A DNA stretch of 9,537 nucleotides from Myxococcales bacterium. Its GTDB lineage: Bacteria; Myxococcota; Myxococcia; Myxococcales; Myxococcaceae. The notes beneath the pieces were generated by a model, which ran no database searches, was not told the DNA's origin, and saw nothing but the letters and a program-made list of their open reading frames with translations. Both the position numbers and the translations under genes were made by a program. Location of the stretch: positions 277 through 9,813 of the forward strand of contig PMBV01000023.1 in assembly GCA_003153055.1 (NCBI GenBank), read 5' to 3'. This document shows positions 1 through 5,532 of the stretch, in pieces. Within the stretch, counting starts at the first letter, position 1. Every line of letters begins with the position of its first letter.

Positions 1-385
1 GCCAATTTGCGACAACCTGGTTGTCGCCCCGAAGAAGGGGCCACCCCTCACGGGCCGGGCTCGTGGGCGCTGTGCTCACCGCGGTCTCGGAGCGAGGCGC
101 TGGTCCGACCGCCTCTGTCCGTAGGCACCGGGCCCCTCGCACCTCAAGGCATGCTCGCACGGTCCTGCCCGCTCGGAGAAAGTGGCGACCTCGCATAGCC
201 CATGGAACCACACGACCGACCGGCCGAGGGGCTCGTGGTGCTCGCCGCTGCTCCCCGCCTCGCTCGCAGAGCCCCAATCCCGAGGGCAGTGGGGGCAATC
301 ATCGAGCCATAGCCCCAACTCACTCGAGCAGGGCGCGCCAGCACTTCGGTTCGTGCTCCTCGCCGGAATCGATCGTCTGGAGAGC
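1..385. other. Intergenic stretch with no supported gene
   Basis: None of the six frames in this stretch gives a convincing protein. The open frames here translate to Arg/Ser/Pro-rich, low-complexity peptides of the kind high-GC DNA produces by chance, and they overlap one another. The only clear structure is the perfect palindrome near the left edge, followed at 26-41 by a small GCCCC/GGGGC hairpin. A weak 5-bp hairpin (340-344 with 353-357) lies just past the stop of the minus-strand gene. It has no T-run, so I do not call it a terminator. Confidence 0.5.
9..27. promoter_or_regulatory. Perfect 19-bp palindrome, possible operator
   Basis: GCGACAACC and GGTTGTCGC are exact reverse complements separated by a single T. 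A one-base spacer makes a folded RNA hairpin unlikely and suits a binding site for a dimeric repressor or activator. The regulated gene, if any, should lie to the left of the window, because no gene starts nearby on the plus strand. The palindrome is seen directly; the operator role is inference. Confidence 0.4.
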
Positions 386-769
386 TCAGGCCCCGGCGCG
401 GCTCCACGCCAGCAGAGCGTCCACCGCCTTCACGCGCGCCACTGAGCGCTCGCGCACCTCGTTGAGCACCACCGGGTCGCGCATGCCCTTCGCGGCTCGC
501 TCGGGCGCGGTGCGGAAGTCATCGGCCAAGCGCTGCAGCGCCGCCTCCAGGCCCGTCCAGCGGGCGCGCGCCGTGGACGGACTATCGCCTGCCCGCAGTG
601 CGCCCAGATGCTCGCGCCACTCGTCGTAGGTCAGGCCGGTGCGCGACGAGAAGCCCTTGCGAGCCATGGGGCGCACGAAAAAGGGCATGCGGGACAGCTC
701 ACGCTCGGCGTCGTCGATAGCGCCGCGGACCGCGGCGACCAGCACGGCAAGCTCAGCAGAGGTGCTCAC
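386..769 (-). CDS. Small hypothetical protein
   Basis: I do not recognise this family. The 127-residue product is charged, looks mostly helical, and has no signal peptide, membrane segment or cysteine. A central conserved-looking stretch contains MPFFVRPMARKGF and, shortly after, TYDEWREHLGALR, followed by Ala/Arg/Glu-rich helices to the C-terminus. The frame reads as a real protein, with a balanced amino-acid mix unlike the Arg/Pro/Ser-rich shadow frames opposite. I chose the GTG at 769 because the reading frame upstream (to a GTG at 853) adds only a low-complexity Pro/Arg-rich tail. Neither start has a clear Shine-Dalgarno site, so the N-terminus is uncertain. It is transcribed divergently from the 860-residue lipoprotein gene. 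A cytoplasmic location is likely; function is unknown. Confidence 0.6.
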   Translation of the reverse strand: MSTSAELAVLVAAVRGAIDDAERELSRMPFFVRPMARKGFSSRTGLTYDEWREHLGALRAGDSPSTARARWTGLEAALQRLADDFRTAPERAAKGMRDPVVLNEVRERSVARVKAVDALLAWSRAGA

Positions 770-1163
770 TCGCGCGGGTCTAGCACGAGCCCCCGGAGTG
801 TTCCTCTCCTCTGACGAGGTGCGGGCCTCCGGCAGGAAGCCGAGTTGGGGCACATCGGAGAGGAGCCGGCACGGTGGCTGCCGGGAGCGAACCCCACTCT
901 GCCCAGCACGCCAGTCGAGGCAACACGCATCATGTCAGGCACTCAGTCCCGCGATATCGGATCACTCCATTTTGATACGTGGAGCTGTGGCAAATGTGCG
1001 TATCCATGAGCTGATAGGTGATTCCTCCGACGTGTTCGGTGCAAGTGAGTCTGCAAAATGCGGAGTTTGTTTGCTCGTTCTGTTTGTCGTACATCAAGGA
1101 CAAAGGCGCGTGAATGGCCTAGCGGTTCTCGGGCAGCTGCGAGTTCAATAGAGGGGGCACCAC
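770..1163. promoter_or_regulatory. Divergent intergenic region upstream of DUF11 lipoprotein gene
   Basis: This region separates the minus-strand hypothetical gene from the plus-strand lipoprotein gene. Its right part, about 950-1110, is clearly more AT-rich than the surrounding DNA, as expected for a promoter region. It holds an inverted repeat, GATACG (974-979) with CGTATC (999-1004), 19 bases apart. A second perfect inverted repeat, CCGGCA (866-871) with TGCCGG (879-884), lies just left of it. I see no convincing -35/-10 pair; TTGATA at 972-977 lacks a good -10 at the right distance. A myxobacterial promoter for a non-housekeeping sigma factor could easily be missed by eye. Confidence 0.35.
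1151..1157 (+). promoter_or_regulatory. Ribosome binding site of DUF11 lipoprotein gene
   Basis: GAGGGGG lies six bases before the ATG at 1164. It is the clearest Shine-Dalgarno match for a complete gene in this window, and it fixes the start just ahead of a lipoprotein signal peptide. Confidence 0.7.
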
Positions 1164-3746
1164 ATGGGCAGGTTTGCTCGTCTTGCCGTCGTTGGCTCAC
1201 TTGTATGTCTCGCCGCATGTTCAGCTCCGCCCCTTGGTTCCGATGGTGGAGCCATTGGATTGGAGGCCACCGGAGGAGGAGCGGGCGGTGCTGGTGGAGG
1301 TGGAGATGGAGGGGGCGGCTCACCTGGGGCCGTCAGCGCCCCAGTGATTCTCCAGCAGCCCACCGACGTACACGTCATTCTCGGAGCGACGGCCAGCTTC
1401 TCAGTCACCGTGGAGGCGAACCCCGCGCCGACGTACGCCTGGAAACGCGGCGGGCAGACAATTCCAGGCGCGACCGGCGCAGCATATGTGACGCCAGCGA
1501 GCAAGCTTTCCGATGATGGAGCGAGCTTCACGGTCGAGGTGACGAACACCGTCGGCACGATAGTCAGCCGCTCGGCTTCTTTGTCTGTCAATGCTCCGCC
1601 CGAGCCTGCCGCGCCTCAGATAGACGTCATCGGGACGATCGCCGGAACATCCCAAGTCTCGGCGAACGACCCGAACGCCACGCAGACTCACACGTACGCG
1701 GTGACGACGGCGCCAGGCCACGGAACGGCGACCGTGAACGAGAGCGGCCTTGTGACGTACGTTGCGTCCGCCGGCTACGCGGGGGCGGATTCACTCGTGG
1801 TCACGGTGACAGATAGCGGCACCCCTGCGCAAACCGGCACCGTGACCATCGGAGTAGCGGTCGAGCCAACGTCTCCACCAACCTTGGTGGTGACTCCGAG
1901 CTCTGATCCAATCTGGAATGGTGGGGTGCTGACGTACGAGGCGAGGGTGAGCAATCCAAACGGTGCGCCTCTGAGCAACGTGGTGCTGTCGACGGTGGTG
2001 CCTCACCTCACGACGATGTTGGGGGGGACGATCACCGGTGGTGGGGCGTGCCCGGCGGGCAGTGGCAACTGCGGGGAGGGGAGTTCCGTGACGTGGCCAC
2101 GGATGACCCTCGCGGCGGGTGAGACAAAGACGGTGTGGTTCGCCGTTCAGCTCGGCAACATCGCCGACGGCACGAGTCTTCACTGCGAGACCAGGCTCGC
2201 CTACCCCGGTGGGCTGCTGACGAAGGCTCTGGACACGACGGTGAAGAGTACCGCTGGGCTTTGGGTGTGGATGGCTGAGGATCGAGACCCGGTGGGGCCG
2301 GGGGCGGCGTTGACGTACGCGGTGACGGTGGGGAACACGGCAGCGCAGGCGCAGCCGACGAGCACAGGAGGGGTGTTGAGGGCGACGGTGCCAGCGGGCA
2401 CGAGCTTCGTGTCAGCGACGGGTGGAGGGACGTTGGTGAATGGGAAGGTGGAGTGGCAGCTGGGCTCGGTGGCGGCGTCTGGCTCGACGCACGTGAGCTA
2501 CACGGTGACGGTGGGGAGTACCGCGCCGAGCGGGACGGTGCTCGAGGCCGGTGCGGAGATGCTGGACGGGAGCTCGAGCCTGGCGAGGGCGTGGGTAGCG
2601 ACCGAAGTGAGGACGCCGGTCCCGCTGACCCTCACCGTCACGCCGTCGGCGGACCCCATCTGGAACGGCGGGGTGCTGACGTACGAAGCGAGGGTGAGCA
2701 ATGTGAGCGGCGCGCCGGTGAACAACGTCGTGTTGTCGACGGTGGTGCCGCGCCTCACGACGATGCTGGGGGCGTCGATTACCGGGGGAGGGGCGTGTCC
2801 TGCGAGTAGTGGGAATTGCGGTGAGGCGAGCATCGTCGCGTGGTCGCCGATGAGCCTCGCGGCGGGTGAGACGAAGACGGTGTGGTTCGCTCTTCAGCTG
2901 GGCAACATCGCCGATGGTTGGACTATTCACACCGAGACGCGGCTCGCCCACCCCACGGGGCTGCTGACGAAGGCGGTGGACACGACGGTGAAAAGCCCGG
3001 CCGGGCTGTGGGTGTGGATGGCTGAGGATCGAGACCCGGTGGAGCCGGGGGCGGCGTTGACGTACGCGGTGACGGTGGGGAACACGGCAGCGCAGGCGCA
3101 GCCGACGAGCGCCGGAGGGGTGTTGAGGGCGACGGTGCCAGCGGGCACGAGCTTCGTGTCGGCGACGGGTGGAGGGACGTTGGTGAGTGGGAAGGTGGAG
3201 TGGCAACTGGGCTCGGTGGCGGCGTCGAATGCCACGCGCTTGAGCTACACCGTGACGGTGGGGAGTACCGTGCCGGGTGGGACGGTGCTCGAAGCCGTCG
3301 CGGAGATGCTGGACGGGAGCTTGAGCCTGGCGAGAGGGCGGGTCGCGACCGAGGTGAGGACGCCGGTTCCGCTCACCCTCACCGTGTCTGCCACGCCTGA
3401 TCCCGTCGCGAACGGTGCGCAGCTTTCCTACCAAGTCGCCGTCAAGAACGTCAGCGGTGCGGGAGTGAGCAACGTCGTGCTGACGACGGTCGTGCCGCGT
3501 CTCACGACGATGCTCGGAGCGACGATTACCGGAGGAGGTGCGTGTCCTGTGGGCAACGGGAATTGCGGGGAGGCGAACATCGTCGCGTGGTCGCCGATCA
3601 GCCTCGCGGCGGGCGAGACCAAGACGGTGGCGTTCTCGCTCCAGTTGGGCAACATCGCGAACGGGTGGATCATCCGCGGCGAGATTCGACTGGCCCACCC
3701 CCAAGGTGTTCTCTCCCGATCGCTCGATGTCGTCGTCCACAACTGA
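1164..3746 (+). CDS. Secreted lipoprotein with Ig-like, cadherin-like and five DUF11-type repeats
   Basis: This is an 860-residue exported lipoprotein, probably a surface stalk or adhesion protein. Residues 1-19 form a lipoprotein signal peptide ending in the lipobox LAAC, with Cys19 the lipidation site. A Gly-rich linker follows (about 36-53). An Ig-like domain spans about 58-143, with the core Trp in YAWKRGG and a later DDGASFTVEVTN strand. A cadherin-like/Ig domain spans about 148-232 (GHGTATVNESG, then YAGADSLVVTVTD). From about 240 to the end come five DUF11-type modules in the order A1-B1-A2-B2-A3, with the A-B pair repeating every 249 residues. Each A module carries two cysteines six residues apart (ACP...NCGE), probably a disulfide; B modules have none. 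No enzymatic motif or C-terminal sorting signal is visible. An alternative is a purely structural envelope protein. Architecture is seen directly; adhesion is inference from DUF11/Ig proteins. Confidence 0.9.
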   Translation: MGRFARLAVVGSLVCLAACSAPPLGSDGGAIGLEATGGGAGGAGGGGDGGGGSPGAVSAPVILQQPTDVHVILGATASFSVTVEANPAPTYAWKRGGQTIPGATGAAYVTPASKLSDDGASFTVEVTNTVGTIVSRSASLSVNAPPEPAAPQIDVIGTIAGTSQVSANDPNATQTHTYAVTTAPGHGTATVNESGLVTYVASAGYAGADSLVVTVTDSGTPAQTGTVTIGVAVEPTSPPTLVVTPSSDPIWNGGVLTYEARVSNPNGAPLSNVVLSTVVPHLTTMLGGTITGGGACPAGSGNCGEGSSVTWPRMTLAAGETKTVWFAVQLGNIADGTSLHCETRLAYPGGLLTKALDTTVKSTAGLWVWMAEDRDPVGPGAALTYAVTVGNTAAQAQPTSTGGVLRATVPAGTSFVSATGGGTLVNGKVEWQLGSVAASGSTHVSYTVTVGSTAPSGTVLEAGAEMLDGSSSLARAWVATEVRTPVPLTLTVTPSADPIWNGGVLTYEARVSNVSGAPVNNVVLSTVVPRLTTMLGASITGGGACPASSGNCGEASIVAWSPMSLAAGETKTVWFALQLGNIADGWTIHTETRLAHPTGLLTKAVDTTVKSPAGLWVWMAEDRDPVEPGAALTYAVTVGNTAAQAQPTSAGGVLRATVPAGTSFVSATGGGTLVSGKVEWQLGSVAASNATRLSYTVTVGSTVPGGTVLEAVAEMLDGSLSLARGRVATEVRTPVPLTLTVSATPDPVANGAQLSYQVAVKNVSGAGVSNVVLTTVVPRLTTMLGATITGGGACPVGNGNCGEANIVAWSPISLAAGETKTVAFSLQLGNIANGWIIRGEIRLAHPQGVLSRSLDVVVHN
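1893..3387 (+). repeat. Two copies of a 747-bp in-gene tandem repeat plus a partial third
   Basis: Matching points recur exactly 747 bases (249 codons) apart. The codon for W in IWNGG starts at 1914 and 2661, with its counterpart at 3408. The GLWVWMAEDRD segment recurs at 2262 and 3009. The third A module continues past this interval to the gene end without a following B module. Identity is uneven: 2263-2479 against 3010-3226 differs at about six positions by eye, while the A modules differ much more. Confidence 0.85.
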
Positions 3747-3831
3747 CGTGAATCTCCTTCCGACGGAAACCTCGCCGCGTTCTCGGTGGGCTATCCCCGA
3801 TTCGGAGGTTGGATAAGCGCGGCCGCGGGTC

Positions 3832-3846
3832 CGGGCGGCCCGCCCG
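3832..3846. other. GC-rich hairpin between lipoprotein and sigma genes
   Basis: CGGGCG and CGCCCG form a perfect six-pair stem around a GCC loop, roughly 85 bases past the lipoprotein stop. There is no T-run after it, so it could only be a weak or Rho-assisted terminator. The 193-base gap (3747-3939) otherwise shows no gene and no clear ECF-type promoter. Confidence 0.3.
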
Positions 3847-3939
3847 ACTGGAGGGTACCTCGCCGTATTCCGGGGGCTTGGCGCGAGCCGAGAACGAGAA
3901 GCCCATTCCTCCCGGGTGCTGAGCGGTTATGGTGACGTG

Positions 3940-4749
3940 GTGAAGCAGGACACCCCCACTGACCAGCAGCTTCTCGCACGGGCGAGGAATGGAGAGACCA
4001 GGGCGATGGACCAGCTCCTCGGGCGCCACGAGGTCCGCGTCTACCGCTTTGGCCTCCGAATGTGCGGCAACGAGGAAGACGCCCGCGACGTGCTGCAGGA
4101 GACGCTGGTCGCCGCGTTCCGCAACCTGTCGTCGTTTCGCGGAGACTCTCAGCTCTCGACCTGGCTGTACCAGATCGCCCGGTCCTTCTGCATCAAGCAC
4201 CGGCGCAGGCACGAGGGTGAGCCGGCGCACCACGAATCGGTCGAGGCCGTCGAGGTGAAGCAGGTGCCCGCGGAGGATCCCTCGAGCGACAACCGCACCC
4301 ACGCTCGCCAAGTCTCCGAGCTCATTCAAGCCGCCATCGGTACGCTCCAGGCTGACCACCGTGAGGCCCTGGTGCTCCGTGACGTCGAGGGGCTCTCGGC
4401 CGAAGAGGCCGCTGAGGTCGTCGGCATCGAGGTCGCGGCCCTGAAGAGCCGTCTCCACCGGGCCCGCACTGCTCTCAAACAACAGCTCGCGGCGGTGCTC
4501 GACGAGAAGGACGACGCCTTGGGCTGCCCGGAGCTCGCGCAGGAGCTGTCCGAGTACGCCGGCTCGGAGATCGACCAGGCCGCCTGTGCCCGCATCGAGG
4601 AACACCTCGCCCGCTGCCCCCGGTGCGCCTCGGCCTGCGAGTCACTCAAACGCACCGTGTCGATGTGCCGGGCCATTCCCGGTGGCGAGGTGCCCGCGCC
4701 GGTGAAGGCCGCCGTCCGCCAGGCGCTCAGACTCTCCGCGCTCGGGTGA
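3940..4749 (+). CDS. ECF sigma-70 factor with C-terminal zinc-binding anti-sigma-like domain
   Basis: This cytoplasmic RNA polymerase sigma factor (269 residues from the GTG at 3940) should direct transcription of a small regulon. Region 2 spans about residues 8-90 (NEEDARDVLQETLVAAF, then FRGDSQLSTWLYQIAR). Region 4 spans about 126-183 (LQADHREALVLRDVEGLSAEE and ALKSRLHRARTAL, the promoter -35 helix-turn-helix). A further tail of about 80 residues follows, with Cys196, Cys216, His222, Cys226, Cys229, Cys233 and Cys243. His-x3-Cys-x2-Cys is the ZAS/zf-HC2 zinc motif normally found in separate anti-sigma factors. No anti-sigma gene lies next to it. The layout recalls the metal-responsive CorE-type (ECF44) sigma factors of Myxococcus xanthus, but membership is not certain. 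The start is uncertain: adjacent GTGs at 3937 and 3940, another at 3916, all with poor Shine-Dalgarno sites. Confidence 0.9.
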   Translation: MKQDTPTDQQLLARARNGETRAMDQLLGRHEVRVYRFGLRMCGNEEDARDVLQETLVAAFRNLSSFRGDSQLSTWLYQIARSFCIKHRRRHEGEPAHHESVEAVEVKQVPAEDPSSDNRTHARQVSELIQAAIGTLQADHREALVLRDVEGLSAEEAAEVVGIEVAALKSRLHRARTALKQQLAAVLDEKDDALGCPELAQELSEYAGSEIDQAACARIEEHLARCPRCASACESLKRTVSMCRAIPGGEVPAPVKAAVRQALRLSALG

Positions 4750-4782
4750 GCCCCAGGGCGTGTCTCACCGTGTCAGGGGCTC
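4745..4782 (+). other. Overlapping hairpins at the sigma gene end
   Basis: GAGCCCC (4748-4754, overlapping the stop codon) is the exact reverse complement of GGGGCTC (4776-4782). The overlapping GGTGAG (4745-4750) can instead pair with CTCACC (4764-4769). No T-run follows, so this is at most a weak or factor-dependent terminator of the sigma transcript. Confidence 0.3.
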
Positions 4783-4813
4783 GAATTCTCGGCGGCGTCC
4801 TTCCCAGGGCTGA

Positions 4814-4823
4814 CCTGGCCAGG
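4814..4823. promoter_or_regulatory. Perfect 10-bp palindrome CCTGGCCAGG upstream of tetR
   Basis: This short exact palindrome lies about 30 bases ahead of the tetR start, in the only non-coding gap upstream of the regulator. It may be part of an operator region, but a 10-bp GC-rich palindrome can occur by chance. Confidence 0.25.
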
Positions 4824-4834
4824 ACCCTTGCCGT

Positions 4835-4856
4835 TTGGTAGGGGTGCACTTACCAA
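4835..4856. promoter_or_regulatory. Candidate TetR operator TTGGTA-N10-TACCAA
   Basis: TTGGTA (4835-4840) and TACCAA (4851-4856) are exact reverse complements ten bases apart, ending on the first base of the tetR ATG. A TetR dimer bound here would cover the ribosome-binding and probable promoter region, which fits the autorepression usual in this family. No strong -35/-10 pair is visible beside it. The repeat is seen directly; the binding protein is inferred. Confidence 0.5.
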
Positions 4857-5494
4857 TGAGCAAGTCACGAGAGCTGCCTCAGCTCGACGTCCGCAAGGCC
4901 ACTCTCGAGGCCGCGCGCCGGCTGTTCGCCGCCCGTGGGTTCGAGGGCACGGCGATTCAAGACGTGGCCTCGGCGGTCGGCGTGAGCAAGCAGGCGGTCC
5001 TCCACTATTTCTCCACCAAGGCAGAGCTTCGCGAGGCGGTGCTGGCCGACCTCCTGGCGCACTGGGGTGCGGTGCTCCCGCGGCTCCTCCTCGAGGCCTC
5101 CGGTGGCTACCGCCGCTTCACCGCGGTCTTCGGCACCCTGGTGCGCTTCTTCAATGAGGAGCCGAGCTGGGCCAAGCTGGTGGTGCGCGAGATACTCGAT
5201 CGGCCCGAGGAGACCCGGGCCCAGCTCAAGGCCGTGGTCCGGCCTTGGATCGAAGCCATCTCCGAGTCGGTGCGCACGGGGCAGGGCTCCGGCATTCTCC
5301 GCGGAGACGTCGACCCCGAGGCCTGGGTGGTCGAGATGCTCCAGCTCGGGCTGTTCAGCGCGGCGGGTCACCCGGTCCTCGCGGGCGCCATCGACGGCCA
5401 CGGAGAACACCGGCTCCACCAGGAGCTCAACCGCATCGCCAGCACCAGCCTGTTCAACGATCGGCCATCTCAACCGAAGAAGAAGGACCGATGA
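4856..5494 (+). CDS. TetR/AcrR-family transcriptional regulator
   Basis: This is a cytoplasmic DNA-binding repressor of 212 residues, the normal TetR length. The N-terminal helix-turn-helix covers about residues 12-60: ATLEAARRLFAARGFEGTAI, then DVASAVGVSKQAVLHYFSTK, the family's classic pattern with the recognition helix before HYF. Residues from about 65 form the ligand-binding and dimerisation domain, rich in helices, with no recognisable ligand signature. I chose the ATG at 4856 because homologous-looking sequence starts shortly after it; the frame extends to 4835 but adds only a few unlikely residues. An inverted repeat reaches into the start codon, suggesting autorepression. The aldehyde dehydrogenase gene follows 34 bases after the stop on the same strand and is the most likely target, perhaps induced by an aldehyde or a related metabolite. 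The effector is unknown. Confidence 0.92.
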   Translation: MSKSRELPQLDVRKATLEAARRLFAARGFEGTAIQDVASAVGVSKQAVLHYFSTKAELREAVLADLLAHWGAVLPRLLLEASGGYRRFTAVFGTLVRFFNEEPSWAKLVVREILDRPEETRAQLKAVVRPWIEAISESVRTGQGSGILRGDVDPEAWVVEMLQLGLFSAAGHPVLAGAIDGHGEHRLHQELNRIASTSLFNDRPSQPKKKDR

Positions 5495-5532
5495 GCCGAC
5501 ACTTCACCGTGAGAGGTCGCCCAACGCCATGA
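5491..5532 (+). CDS. Possible 13-codon coupling ORF between tetR and aldehyde dehydrogenase gene
   Basis: The peptide would be MSRHFTVRGRPTP. Its ATG overlaps the tetR stop as ATGA, and its TGA overlaps the aldehyde dehydrogenase ATG as ATGA. AAGAAGGA, a good Shine-Dalgarno sequence, lies three bases before its start inside the tetR end. It could pass ribosomes from tetR to the dehydrogenase gene, or be a relic of a longer N-terminus after a small indel, or be chance. Nothing suggests that the peptide itself has a function. Confidence 0.35.
   Translation: MSRHFTVRGRPTP

Noticed and set aside
21..629. 202-residue plus-strand open frame at the left end
   Set aside because: The composition is Arg/Ser/Pro-rich low complexity. 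It overlaps the more protein-like minus-strand gene at 386-769.
639..1151. 170-residue plus-strand open frame
   Set aside because: It overlaps the minus-strand hypothetical gene and then runs through the AT-richer promoter region; no domain or ribosome site supports it.
1914..3408. Regularly spaced repeats considered as a CRISPR-like array
   Set aside because: The period is 747 bases, the repeats are coding and in frame, and there are no short unique spacers.
2412..3740. 442-residue minus-strand open frame opposite the DUF11 lipoprotein gene
   Set aside because: It is extremely Arg/His-rich, repeats in step with the plus-strand repeats, and has no recognisable domain. It is a shadow of the real gene in GC-rich DNA.
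4774..4790. tRNA-like GGGGCTCGAATTCTC resembling a T-loop
   Set aside because: The arms do not pair as a T-stem, and no anticodon or acceptor stem is found upstream. Part of it belongs to the hairpin after the sigma gene.
5067..5528. In-frame N-terminal extension of the aldehyde dehydrogenase
   Set aside because: It overlaps tetR almost entirely and reads as Ser/Arg/Pro-rich noise. Family-like sequence begins at the ATG at 5529.
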